Assembly (NCBI GenBank): GCA_964450435.1
Contig: CAYVCX010000011.1
Span: 1-56,186 of the forward strand
Source of the DNA: SKLM01 sp964450435
Lineage (GTDB): Bacteria > Chloroflexota > Anaerolineae > B4-G1
Direction of reading: 5' to 3'
DNA length: 56,186 bases
The notes beneath the pieces were generated by a model. It did no database searches. It saw only the letters and a program-made list of their open reading frames with translations, and was not told where the DNA came from. Below, piece after piece: positions 17,771 through 25,493 of this stretch; positions within the stretch are counted from its first letter, which is position 1, and every line of letters begins with the position of its first letter. A program made the position numbers and the translations under genes.

Positions 17771-18805
17771 TCACAGGTAGATGCCCAGCACGTCCCGCAG
17801 CATGGTCGCGGCGGAGGGAAGCGGGCTCGGCTCATCGATGATGGCCGTGACGGTGCCGTAGATATCGGTCTGGTAGACGACGCCCATCTGCTTAGGCCCC
17901 AGATGACCGAGGGGGTGATCCGGTGAGAGCCGGATCGGCGCGACTGAGAGTTGATACTTTTCCTCGGCCACTCGCTCCGCCTCGGCCAACAGCCGATAAC
18001 GCTCACCGCGCCGCCGCGCTGCCCGGAGGTCGTCCACCTGAAGGTTCGTGATGCCCGTGCGGCTCACGTCGTCCAAGTGAGCCGGCATGTCCAGAACCGC
18101 GTTGGCAAGGATGACCAGCTTGGCTGCGGCGTCCCATCCCTCGAGGTCCCAGGACCCGTCGCCCTCGAGGACGCCTTCCTGGCGGGCCCGGGCGGCGGCC
18201 TGGTCCCAGGTCATGCCGTCGGCGAGCATATCCATCACGTAGCCGGTGCACAGATTGGGGACCGCCTGGAGCTGGTGGATGACGGCGCCCCGGAGCTCGC
18301 GGCACCCGATGGACAGCGCGGGCAGCCCCCCGGCCACGGTGCCGTCGAAACGGAGCTGCACGTCGTGGGACGCGGCGAGCTGGTGCAGCTCCGAGTAAGC
18401 GACCACCAGGGGTCCCTTGTTGGGGGTGACGACGTGCATGCCCCGCCGGAGGGCGGTGCGGATGCAGGAGAGGCCGGGCTCGGCGCCTTGATCCAGGTGA
18501 ACTGGAGATGCCTCCAGGAGGACGTCGGCGCGGGCGGTGGACACCAGATCTGTGGCCAGCCAGTCCGCCTGACCAGCGTCCGGGTAGTCGGCGATGGAGC
18601 GGCCGGATGACTTCAGCGCCAGGATCTGCTGCGGGTCGAGACCGCGCACGGGGTCGTAGGCAGCGCCGCGGCTGTCGGCGGCTCCGACGAGCACGAGGCT
18701 GAGGCTGTAGCGCCGGTGCAGGTGATCTCGCTTGTCGTGCAGGATGCGGCAGAAGCGGAACCCGAGGTTGCCCAGCCCAACGAGGACGAGTCGAACTTGC
18801 TGCAT
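17771..18805 (-). CDS. Homoserine dehydrogenase-like protein
   Basis: A 344-residue NAD(P)-dependent enzyme of the homoserine dehydrogenase family. The nucleotide-binding start is VRLVLVGLGNLGFRF. VVTPNKGPLV, FDGTVAGGLPAL and the C-terminal LEGWDAAAKLVILAN (catalytic Asp/Lys region) match the family. There is no ACT domain and no aspartokinase fusion. The usual NGTTNYIL segment is replaced here by LCTGYVMDML, which is unusual for the canonical enzyme and leaves room for a different substrate. The ribosome site GGGAGG is well placed. Flanking genes are unrelated to threonine or methionine synthesis. Confidence 0.8.
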   Translation of the reverse strand: MQQVRLVLVGLGNLGFRFCRILHDKRDHLHRRYSLSLVLVGAADSRGAAYDPVRGLDPQQILALKSSGRSIADYPDAGQADWLATDLVSTARADVLLEASPVHLDQGAEPGLSCIRTALRRGMHVVTPNKGPLVVAYSELHQLAASHDVQLRFDGTVAGGLPALSIGCRELRGAVIHQLQAVPNLCTGYVMDMLADGMTWDQAAARARQEGVLEGDGSWDLEGWDAAAKLVILANAVLDMPAHLDDVSRTGITNLQVDDLRAARRRGERYRLLAEAERVAEEKYQLSVAPIRLSPDHPLGHLGPKQMGVVYQTDIYGTVTAIIDEPSPLPSAATMLRDVLGIYL

Positions 18806-18999
18806 GGCGTGCCTCCCAAGGCGCGTGTGACGTTCACAGTGGCCGTAGCCTGATCTCTTCGATTACACGAGCCAGTTCGAGGTGTGCGTAGGATGTCTCG
18901 GCACGCTCAGCTGGCGCAGGCGTCGGATGCTGCGGGGGGTCCTGCCGGGATCGAACGCGCTGGAGCATCCGGGATACCGAGCAGCCCCTGCCCATGGGG

Positions 19000-19647
19000 T
19001 CAGTCCAGATGGAGCACGAACACCCAGCCCTCTCCCTCGGCGGTGGCTCCCTCCTCAGCAGGCAGCCTGAGGTTGAGCGAGTTCTCGCCCGACCACGGGT
19101 ATGTGTACTGAGTCCCGGCAGCAGATACCTCCACCAGCTGCCGTCCGCTCGTGACCAGCGCCAGGTCGAGCATTGGAACCCCGGTCTCCTCTGTGCACAC
19201 ACCGTGGACGGTGATCTGCATGTCGAGAGAGACACTGTATGTTCCCCACTCCTTCTGCAGCGTGTCCTGATAGGAGAGAGTATTCTCTCCGGCTACCGTG
19301 TAGGGGGGATGGTCTGACGTGACAGAGAAGGGAATGGCCCCGACGGCTGCAGGCTCGAGCCCGACGACCTCGGCCGGGCCCACCGTTATCTGGGCCTCGA
19401 GCTCCCCGCTCAGGCCGGCGCAGGCACTCGGGACAGGCATTGAGGCGGGCGTGGTCGTGGGTGTGGGACTGGGCGTGGGCTCCGATTCCTCGGAGCCGAC
19501 CACGACAGTGGGGGTTGCCGTTGGCGTTAGTGCCGGCGCGACGGTCGCCGTCTCCTGGCCGGCATCCGGGCCGGGGGCTGGCACACAGGCTGCGGCGAGC
19601 AGGAGGATGGTGGAGACTAGGAGCAGCGGCGAAGTTCTGGAGTGCAT
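19000..19647 (-). CDS. Putative lipoprotein with Thr/Pro-rich linker
   Basis: A protein of 215 residues starting at ATG 19647, which has AAAGGAG at ideal distance; the frame stays open upstream but without support. A hydrophobic N terminus ends in LLLAAACVPAP, a lipobox-like site with Cys at about residue 21. Residues 30-70 are a Thr/Pro/Ser linker (TPTATPT, PTPSPTPTTTPAS). The rest is a compact extracellular domain (VTSDHPPYTVAGENTLSYQDTL, WSGENSLNLRLPAEE) with two cysteines. I do not recognise the domain. The 194 nt between this gene and the dehydrogenase hold nothing I can identify. Confidence 0.78.
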   Translation of the reverse strand: MHSRTSPLLLVSTILLLAAACVPAPGPDAGQETATVAPALTPTATPTVVVGSEESEPTPSPTPTTTPASMPVPSACAGLSGELEAQITVGPAEVVGLEPAAVGAIPFSVTSDHPPYTVAGENTLSYQDTLQKEWGTYSVSLDMQITVHGVCTEETGVPMLDLALVTSGRQLVEVSAAGTQYTYPWSGENSLNLRLPAEEGATAEGEGWVFVLHLD

Positions 19648-19867
19648 TGAATCAATCTCCTTTGAATGAGACGGTGATGGTAGAAGGCCTAGACGCGGGA
19701 CAATGGGTCTTTGCCCAGGTCGGCATGGAGGCGGGCAGCCTCCTCGTCGTGCGTGCAGCACTATAGCATGTTTCCCGGGATTGTTCAAAGCCTGATTGGG
19801 GGAGGGAGGTTCTGCACCCGCTCTGCCGCCGGACCCGGCGCCGCGCAAGGGGGCCCGGTTGGAAGGT

Positions 19868-20200
19868 CTATTCCTGCAGAGATGCTCCGCAGTGGCGGCA
19901 GAACTGGTCGGCCGCGCCGACGGACTCGCCGCACTCAGGGCAGAAGGCGCTGCCCTTGTTGCTCGCCTGCTGCTTCTCGACGTCGACCTCGTAGAGAGGG
20001 AGTCCCTCCTTGCTGAAGGCGTTGTAGAAGGCCATCGCGGCTCCCGCCAGGCCGATGATGACCCAGATGATGATGAAGGGGCCGAAGCCACCGGGCAGCG
20101 ACCGGTCTGCAGTCCCCATCATCGCCAGCCCCACAACTGTGACGAGCAGCATCAGGATCCCAGCGAACAGCGAGCGGGTTCTTCCTGGTCGAATCCTCAT
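19868..20200 (-). CDS. Membrane protein with C-terminal zinc ribbon
   Basis: A protein of 110 residues. Two hydrophobic segments (SLFAGILMLLVTVVGLAMMG and FIIIWVIIGLAGAAMAFYNAF) form a hairpin, followed by a cytoplasmic tail with two CxxC knuckles, FCPECGES and FCRHCGAS, a zinc ribbon of the double-CxxC kind. Function is unknown. It has a GGGAGAGG ribosome site and its own promoter at 20250-20277, so it is probably a single-gene unit. Confidence 0.82.
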   Translation of the reverse strand: MRIRPGRTRSLFAGILMLLVTVVGLAMMGTADRSLPGGFGPFIIIWVIIGLAGAAMAFYNAFSKEGLPLYEVDVEKQQASNKGSAFCPECGESVGAADQFCRHCGASLQE

Positions 20201-20249
20201 TATCGCTTCCTCTCCCTGCCTGTCGCGGCCCCGGATTTGATGCTGGTGG

Positions 20250-20277
20250 ATTATAGCCTGAAGGCGCGATGGGGCAA
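20250..20277 (-). promoter_or_regulatory. Promoter of the zinc-ribbon membrane protein gene
   Basis: On the minus strand TTGCCC (20277-20272), a 16-nt spacer and TATAAT (20255-20250), 49 nt before the start codon. Confidence 0.65.
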
Positions 20278-20335
20278 ACGCATCCCGGGTGCGGGCGGAG
20301 GAGAGGGCCGGCAGGTTCGGGAAGGATAGGGCGCG

Positions 20336-21202
20336 CTAGCCCCCGAGCAGCCCTCGGATGCGCTGGATGGTGAGGGGGGCGGAGCCCTCGTAGTGGTTGT
20401 TCACGCTGAGATAGACGTCGACCCCGGCGGTCAGCAAGTCTCCCACCATGTCGGCGATGGCGGCCAACTCCTGGTCCTGGGGGGCCACGATGCGGTCCCA
20501 GCGCTTGCCGGTCTGCTGTTCAATCCCCTTGCGGTCCCGGCCGTGGAGACGGATGACAGCGAGCTCATGTTAGTGGATGAGGGAGCGCCAATTGGCATAG
20601 ACATCGGTGATCGACGGCATCCAGTAGCCCTGCAGCAGCACGGGGTGAAGGCGGTTGCGGAGGAGGAATTCGAAGAAGGACTGATTGAGGTACCGGGCGT
20701 TGCGCACCTCGAGACCGTATCGATAGCGGGTGGGGGCCTGCGAAAGGAAGCCCTCAAAGTGCTCCTGGAAGCGGTATTGGGAGGGCATCTTCTGCTTGTT
20801 GAGATACTCCAACTGGAACATAACCGGGCCCAGGGTTTGACCCAGGGGAGCGAGCCGCGAGAGGAAGCTGCTGAAGAGGGAGGGGGAGAGAAAGTGGGGA
20901 TTCTCCACCAGCGGCTCGCCCTTCACCTTCTTGTAGAAGTGGGTGAGGGTGACGCTATTGGGGGCTTTGACGGTGAAGACGAAGTCGTCGGGGACGGAAC
21001 GGCGGTATTCCTCCACGTCGGCCGGGTTGGGCAGGGCGACCCTGTTCTCGCCAAACAGGGACCAGAACCAGCGGTCGATCTCGACGGTGTCGTAGCGGCG
21101 GGCGTATGATTCCAGGAAGTTGATGCCTTCCCACGCGGGATAGACGAGGCCGCGCCAGGAGGGGAATTTCCAGCTGCAGGTACCGATGCGGAGGCGGGCC
21201 AT
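20336..21202 (-). pseudogene. DUF72 family protein, interrupted by one in-frame TAA
   Basis: The frame from ATG 21202 (MARLRIGTCSWKFPSW, with GGAGG upstream) encodes a DUF72 TIM-barrel-like protein up to ...WRSLIH. It then meets TAA at 20570-20572. Without any frame change, 77 further codons follow (HELAVIRLHGRDRKG ... NNHYEGSAPLTIQRIRGLLGG) to a normal TAG at 20336. That tail carries the conserved DUF72 C-terminal signatures, so the intact protein would have about 288 residues. One base change separates TAA from several sense codons. It may be a recent nonsense mutation, a sequencing error or, less likely, recoding. The product upstream of the stop would lack the last strands of the barrel. 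DUF72 function is unknown. Confidence 0.85.
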
Positions 21203-21345
21203 GGTCATCCTCCGCGTGCCGGAAGAGTTGTGTTCGGACGCCGACGGAGTTCCGGAAGCGGAGCCGCTGGCTTACTGCTTGAGGTTGCCTCGGGTCTGCA
21301 CCTCGTTCGCGTGTCGTATGCGCTGCCCCGGGATTCGCGGCGGAG

Positions 21346-21522
21346 GCGATATTGTACAATATCGCACCGGCGATGCACGGCCGCCGGGTGGGGGAGAATG
21401 TCTGAAAACCGGGCCTTTTTGATGATGCGATCCCTATAGAAGGCCGATTTTCGGCCCAAAGTGGGGCGTGGGCCCCATCGATATTGTTTGCCCTCAAGTA
21501 TTTTTTCTGGGAAACAATATCG
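21346..21522. repeat. Array of CGATATTGT palindromes and hairpins
   Basis: Four 9-mers CGATATTGT alternate in orientation: a perfect 20-bp palindrome GCGATATTGTACAATATCGC at 21346-21365, and an 11-bp inverted repeat CGATATTGTTT (21479-21489) / AAACAATATCG (21512-21522) with a 22-nt T-rich spacer. Between them sit two more hairpins: GGCCGA-TTT-TCGGCC (21442-21456) and TGGGGC-GTGG-GCCCCA (21462-21477). The array lies in the 660-nt gap between the divergent DUF72 and alcohol dehydrogenase genes, where I see no coding gene. It could be an operator array or a small non-autonomous element. Confidence 0.7.
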
Positions 21523-21730
21523 GCAGCAGCGGAATGGGACCTCGACGCCGGCGGCCGCGCCGGGCGATGGACGCAGTATAACCTGCGGCAGCGGGTCGGC
21601 GTCCTGGGGTGGGGCAGTCCTTGTGTTCATGGTGCCTGGTGTGCGGGCGATCTGAGGGCCGGATTCCGGCGGCGGGTCAGGGCTGAACGATGTGACCGGG
21701 ATACCACAGCCGGGGGAAGTTGTCAATGGT

Positions 21731-21818
21731 GGGAATTTGGGATACCATTTGGGAAATGGGGTGGAAATTTGGGATATTGGAGGTCTGGAGCGCGAGAGGG
21801 GCGAGAGGGGCGAGAGGG
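21731..21818. repeat. Short direct and tandem repeats upstream of the alcohol dehydrogenase
   Basis: Two near-identical 14-mers, GGGAATTTGGGATA (21731-21744) and GGAAATTTGGGATA (21763-21776), lie 32 bp apart, about three helical turns. They flank ATTTGGGAAAT. They are followed by three exact tandem copies of GCGAGAGGG (21792-21818). Spacing on one helix face suggests regulator binding, but no family can be named. Confidence 0.6.
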
Positions 21819-21862
21819 ACCTGAGTGGTTGGTCAGAAATTTCATTATACTGGGAGGTAGGG

Positions 21863-23131
21863 ATGGACAGGTTCAAGCAGGCGCGACAGCTACTGGATGA
21901 GTTCAAGGGCGACACCTATGTGTATGGGGCAGGTGTGTTGTCTCAGGTCGGAGAAGTGGTTGCGCAGAATGGCCAGCGAGTGGCTCTTGTGCGGAGCACG
22001 TTCCCGGGGACGGACGACTACGTGCACGTTATTGAGGAGTCTCTGTCCAGGGCGGGGGTCGATCTGGTGCGTGCGATCGAGGGCCCCCGGCCCAATGCTC
22101 CTCGGGAAGATGTACTGGGCATAACTGAGGAGTTCAAGGCAGCCGAACCCGACGTGATCATGAGCTTCGGCGGAGGCAGCAACATAGACGCCAGCAAGGC
22201 GGCGGACGTGCTGCGTACGCTTGGAGGCCAGATCGACGACTACTTCGGAACAGGGATGGTAACCCAGGCCCTCGAGCGGGGCGGCAAGTCATTGAGCCCG
22301 CACGTTGCCATTCAGACCGCGGCCAGCTCGGCAGCGCACCTCACCAAGTACTCCAATATCACAGACCTCGCGACCGGGCAGAAGAAGCTGATCGTTGACG
22401 AGGCGATTGTTCCCGAGCGACCTGTCTTCGACTACACAGTCACGTATGAGGCTCCCTTCTCACTGACGGCCGATGGGGCTCTAGATGGAATCTCCCACGC
22501 GCTGGAGGTGTTGTACGGAGCAGTGGGCGAAACGTACTACGACAAGGTGGAGGAAATCGCTGAAGCTGGGATCGGACTGATCGTGCAGCATCTGCCAGAC
22601 GCTATAGAGTATCCAAAGGATGTGAGGGCTCGCGAGGCGCTCTGCCTGGGCACCGATATGGGCGGTTATGCGATCATGGTCGGGGGTACGAACGGCGGTC
22701 ATCTGACCAGCTTCTCGCTGGTGGACGTTCTCAGCCACGGACGAGCCTGCGCGATCATGAATCCCTACTACACGGTCTTCTTCGCTCCAGCCATCGAGAG
22801 GCCTCTGAGGATTGTGGGGCGCATCTACGCTGAAGCTGGCTACACGGATGCCGACCTGGATAGGCTGGGCGGTCGTGAGTTGGGAGTAGCGGTGGCTGAG
22901 GCGATGCTGGAGCTGAGTCGTGACATCGGCTTCCCGACAAGCCTCAGCGAGGTCGAAGGATTCAGCGACAGGCACATTCAGCGGGCGCTCGCCGCGGCAA
23001 AGGACCCTCAGCTGAAGATGAAGCTGCAGAACATGCCGATTCCTCTCTCGCCCGATATGGTGGATGAGTATATGGGGTCGGTGCTGGAGGCGGCAAAGGC
23101 TGGCGATCCAACACTGGTCAAGAACGTCTAG
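21863..23131 (+). CDS. Iron-containing alcohol dehydrogenase family protein
   Basis: A 422-residue group III (Fe-ADH) enzyme. The NAD-binding loop is FGGGSNIDASKA. The metal-binding region can be seen as DGALDGISHALE, DVLSHGRACAIMNPYY and TNGGHLTSF (Asp/His ligands). It would oxidise an alcohol or reduce an aldehyde with NAD(P) in the cytoplasm; the substrate is not readable. ATG 21863 is preferred because GGGAGG sits five bases upstream; the frame continues up to 21692 through repeat sequence that does not look coding. A TATACT box at 21846-21851 is too close to leave that ribosome site in the message, so the real promoter is probably further upstream. It is monocistronic as far as visible. 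Confidence 0.9.
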   Translation: MDRFKQARQLLDEFKGDTYVYGAGVLSQVGEVVAQNGQRVALVRSTFPGTDDYVHVIEESLSRAGVDLVRAIEGPRPNAPREDVLGITEEFKAAEPDVIMSFGGGSNIDASKAADVLRTLGGQIDDYFGTGMVTQALERGGKSLSPHVAIQTAASSAAHLTKYSNITDLATGQKKLIVDEAIVPERPVFDYTVTYEAPFSLTADGALDGISHALEVLYGAVGETYYDKVEEIAEAGIGLIVQHLPDAIEYPKDVRAREALCLGTDMGGYAIMVGGTNGGHLTSFSLVDVLSHGRACAIMNPYYTVFFAPAIERPLRIVGRIYAEAGYTDADLDRLGGRELGVAVAEAMLELSRDIGFPTSLSEVEGFSDRHIQRALAAAKDPQLKMKLQNMPIPLSPDMVDEYMGSVLEAAKAGDPTLVKNV

Positions 23132-23596
23132 ATGGACGGATGTCGAGGAGAGGCGGTGCTGGGGGTGCCTGGCGGGGTGGGGTCGAAGGTGGTTCGCGAG
23201 GGCTATCGTTTTGGGGGGGTGCAGACAAGCGGGGTGTGCGGGATCTTCGTCAGCGTGTTGCTCCACGGGGATTATCGCCCGGCGGGCGCGGCGGGGCAAA
23301 CGGGGGGAACCTCACGGATGGGCCAGCGGTTGAGAACAGAGGGCGAGATTGGTATCATCAAGCACTGCTTCCAGGAGGCAGCGTGATGATCCTCCGAGGT
23401 CCTGCGAGGGCGCGTTAATCAGCGGGCGGTCCGGAAGGAATCGGACGGCGTGTCTGTTTCGAGCCTGAATCGCAAGTGGTGAGACAGCCACTTCGCGCAC
23501 GCCGCTCTGCGTGTTGGAGTACATTATCGTAAAGAGATGGTGCATCAAGGGTAGGGAAGTGTGCTACGCCCCCGCGTCCCGAATCTACGATTTTCC
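23132..23596. other. Intergenic stretch with no recognised gene
   Basis: About 465 nt. Two small hairpins are visible, GTCCG/CGGAC near 23430-23447 and AAGTGG/CCACTT near 23475-23494. I found no coding frame with ribosome site and no known RNA. Confidence 0.5.
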
Positions 23597-23641
23597 TTGA
23601 CAGGGCTCCAGATTGTGATAGACTAATGAAAATGTTTTTCA
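23597..23641 (+). promoter_or_regulatory. Promoter and Fur/Zur-type operator of the zur-like gene
   Basis: TTGACA (23597-23602), a 16-nt spacer and TAGACT (23619-23624). The palindrome TGAAAATGTTTTTCA (23627-23641), arms TGAAAA/TTTTCA, covers the expected start of transcription and stops just before the ribosome site AGGAGG (23644-23649). A repressor bound here would block transcription of its own gene. A near copy lies at 24098-24112. Confidence 0.75.
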
Positions 23642-23654
23642 ATAGGAGGCGATC

Positions 23655-24071
23655 TTGAGCCTGTGGGAAGAGGTCCTGGGGCGGCAGGGGTATCGGGTGA
23701 CGAACTCTCGGAGTGCCATCGCGGAGGTGCTGTTGGCAGCGGAGACGCCGCTTTCGCCGCAGGAGATCCATGAGCAGGGGCAGGCTTTTCATAGGAGGCT
23801 GGGCCTGGTGACCGTGTACCGCACTCTGGACTTGTTTGAGGAGCTGGGTCTGGTGAGCCGCGTGCACCACGGCGAGGGCTGCCACGGGTACGTGATGTCG
23901 TCGCCGGGCCACCGGCACGTGCTGCTGTGCCGGTGCTGCGGGCGGGCGATGGAGTTCCCGGGAGGGGATGACCTGCGGGGGTTGATCGGGCGCGTGGAAG
24001 GGCGGACGGGGTATCGCGTGGATGGGCATCTGTTGCAACTGGCGGGGGTGTGCCCCGGGTGCCAAGAATAG
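23655..24071 (+). CDS. zur: Fur-family metalloregulator, probably Zur
   Basis: A 138-residue Fur-family repressor. The N-terminal winged helix spans about residues 1-80 (QGYRVTNSRSAIAEVLLAAETPLSPQEIH, then VTVYRTLDLFEELGLVSR). The C-terminal dimerisation domain has the metal-site histidines GHRHVLLC and the structural zinc pair CRCC and CPGC. It starts at TTG 23655, fixed by a perfect AGGAGG five bases upstream. Zur rather than Fur or PerR is inferred from the ZnuABC-type zinc/manganese uptake genes immediately downstream and from two similar operators around the gene. It probably represses itself and the uptake genes when zinc is sufficient. Confidence 0.85.
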   Translation: MSLWEEVLGRQGYRVTNSRSAIAEVLLAAETPLSPQEIHEQGQAFHRRLGLVTVYRTLDLFEELGLVSRVHHGEGCHGYVMSSPGHRHVLLCRCCGRAMEFPGGDDLRGLIGRVEGRTGYRVDGHLLQLAGVCPGCQE

Positions 24072-24088
24072 GGCGTCTCCCTTTTTTT
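24070..24088 (+). terminator. Weak possible terminator after zur
   Basis: A 4-bp stem AGGG/CCCT with a 5-base loop, followed by seven T. The stem is short, so termination would be partial at best. Confidence 0.35.
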
Positions 24089-24097
24089 GTGACGTAT

Positions 24098-24112
24098 TGA
24101 AAGTGTTTTTCA
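24098..24112 (+). promoter_or_regulatory. Second Fur/Zur-type operator
   Basis: TGAAAGTGTTTTTCA, identical to the first operator at 14 of 15 positions, lies between zur and the genes downstream. A TTGTGA at 24087-24092 could act as a -35 box, but no good -10 is visible. It probably controls the downstream uptake genes. Confidence 0.65.
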
Positions 24113-24143
24113 GTTAGTCGGGGTGTGAGGCTGGTCCATAATC

Positions 24144-24368
24144 ATGGACTGGAGATCGAAGCTGAGGTGGAAGGTGTTCAAGCCATGGCTGGCTGTGGTG
24201 GGCTCGTGCGGAGCGGGCCTGCTGCCGTGTCCTGAATGCGGAGGGCCGATTCTGGTGCACATCTGGCCGGTGACGTTGGCGCTGACGCTGCGAAATGTGG
24301 TACACGGGAGGCGGAGGCGTGATGGTCATCGGGAGGTGGAAGGTTCGGACGAGCAGGTAGGCATCTGA
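24144..24368 (+). CDS. Small basic protein with one CPECG knuckle (uncertain gene)
   Basis: A possible 74-residue protein directly behind the second zinc operator. It contains LLPCPECGGPILVHIWPVTLALTLRNVVHGRRRRD: one CxxC knuckle, a hydrophobic stretch and a basic end. The composition looks more protein-like than the neighbouring frames, but there is no good ribosome site (GAGG lies 13 bases before the ATG). It could be a zinc-responsive small protein or chance. The following 175 nt before znuA hold no other gene. Confidence 0.4.
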   Translation: MDWRSKLRWKVFKPWLAVVGSCGAGLLPCPECGGPILVHIWPVTLALTLRNVVHGRRRRDGHREVEGSDEQVGI

Positions 24369-24543
24369 CGACGGCAGGTTCATGGTCTGGCAGTCGCCCG
24401 CTGTTGCTTCGTTTCGCTGTGTTCCGATCAGGACGAGAGGACGGTGGGGTGACGAGGGGAGGTGGCGCGGGTTGGCTATCTTCTGGGATTAAGACGTTGG
24501 GTTCTTGTTACGCTACGTCGCGTGCTTTGGGAGGAGGAGGCGG

Positions 24544-25485
24544 ATGAAGGCTGGGGGCGCGTTCAGGCGGATTGGATGGGTGCTGATGGTGCTGGGGATG
24601 GCGTTCGGGATGGTGACGAGCGCCTGCACGCCGCGGGGCGAGGAAGCTGGCGAGGAGAAGCTCAAGGTCACGGTCAGCATCGCCCCCCAGAGGTACTTCG
24701 TGGAGCGGATTGGCGGCGAGCGGGTGGCGGTGAACGTGATGGTGGAGCCGGGCAGCAGCCCGGCGACGTACGAGCCCAGGCCGGAGCAGTTGAAGGCGCT
24801 GAGCGACGCGGTGGCCTACTTCCATATCGGCGTGGCGTTCGAGGACGTCTGGCTGGACAGGATTGCCGCAGCGAACAGGGATATGATGATGGTGGACACG
24901 GCGGCGGGAATAGAGCGCCGGCCGCTGCCGGCTGACCACGATCACGAGGACGACGGGCACGAGGAAGAAGCTGAGGCCGACCGTGACACGGCGGAGGGCG
25001 CGCCCGATCCCCACATCTGGGTTTCGCCGCGGCTGGTGAAGGTGCAGGCAGAGAACATCTACGCGGCACTGGCGGAACTCGATCCCGAGCACGAGGCGGA
25101 GTATAGGGCGAATCTGGATGCGTTTGTGGCCGATATCGAGGACCTGGAGGCGGAGATCGAAGCGACGCTGGCCGGTGTGGAGAACGACGAATTCATGGTT
25201 TTCCATCCGGCGTGGGGCTACTTCGCGGCCGACTTCGGCCTGGAGCAGATCCCCATCGAGGTTGGGGGGCAGGAGCCAAGCGCTCAGGAGTTGGCCCATC
25301 TGATCGAGCAGGCACGGGAGAAGAACATCCGGGTGATCTTCGCTCAGCCGGAGTTCCGCACTTCCGATGCGGAGACCATTGCAGAGGAGATCGACGGCGA
25401 AGTGCTGCTGATCAGTCCGCTGGCACCCGACTGGCTGGAGAATCTGCGGCGCGTCGCGGAGGCCTTTGCGGGTGTTCTGGAATAG
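24544..25485 (+). CDS. znuA: Zinc (or manganese) ABC transporter substrate-binding lipoprotein, ZnuA-like
   Basis: A 313-residue cluster A-I binding protein. The signal region ends in MVTSACTPRG, a lipobox-like site giving a lipid-anchored protein. Likely metal ligands are the histidines in AYFHIGVAFED, DPHIWVSP and MVFHPAWGYF and a C-terminal acidic residue. Between the first two lies a His/Asp/Glu-rich loop (ADHDHEDDGHEEE), a feature of zinc-specific ZnuA proteins rather than manganese ones. ATG 24544 has GGAGGAGGAGG upstream. The ATPase gene starts eight bases after its stop, so the transporter genes form one operon under the Zur-type operator. Confidence 0.9.
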   Translation: MKAGGAFRRIGWVLMVLGMAFGMVTSACTPRGEEAGEEKLKVTVSIAPQRYFVERIGGERVAVNVMVEPGSSPATYEPRPEQLKALSDAVAYFHIGVAFEDVWLDRIAAANRDMMMVDTAAGIERRPLPADHDHEDDGHEEEAEADRDTAEGAPDPHIWVSPRLVKVQAENIYAALAELDPEHEAEYRANLDAFVADIEDLEAEIEATLAGVENDEFMVFHPAWGYFAADFGLEQIPIEVGGQEPSAQELAHLIEQAREKNIRVIFAQPEFRTSDAETIAEEIDGEVLLISPLAPDWLENLRRVAEAFAGVLE

Positions 25486-25493
25486 GAGGGGGT

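Noticed and set aside
21692..21862. Longer alcohol dehydrogenase start at 21692
   Set aside because: The extra 57 codons are made of the direct and tandem repeats, and a good ribosome site sits directly before ATG 21863.
23428..23446. GGTCCGGAAGGAA resembles the conserved loop of bacterial SRP RNA
   Set aside because: The opposite strand of the loop (AGCAGCC) is missing and no extended helix 8 pairing can be drawn; the next bases simply form a 5-bp GTCCG/CGGAC hairpin.
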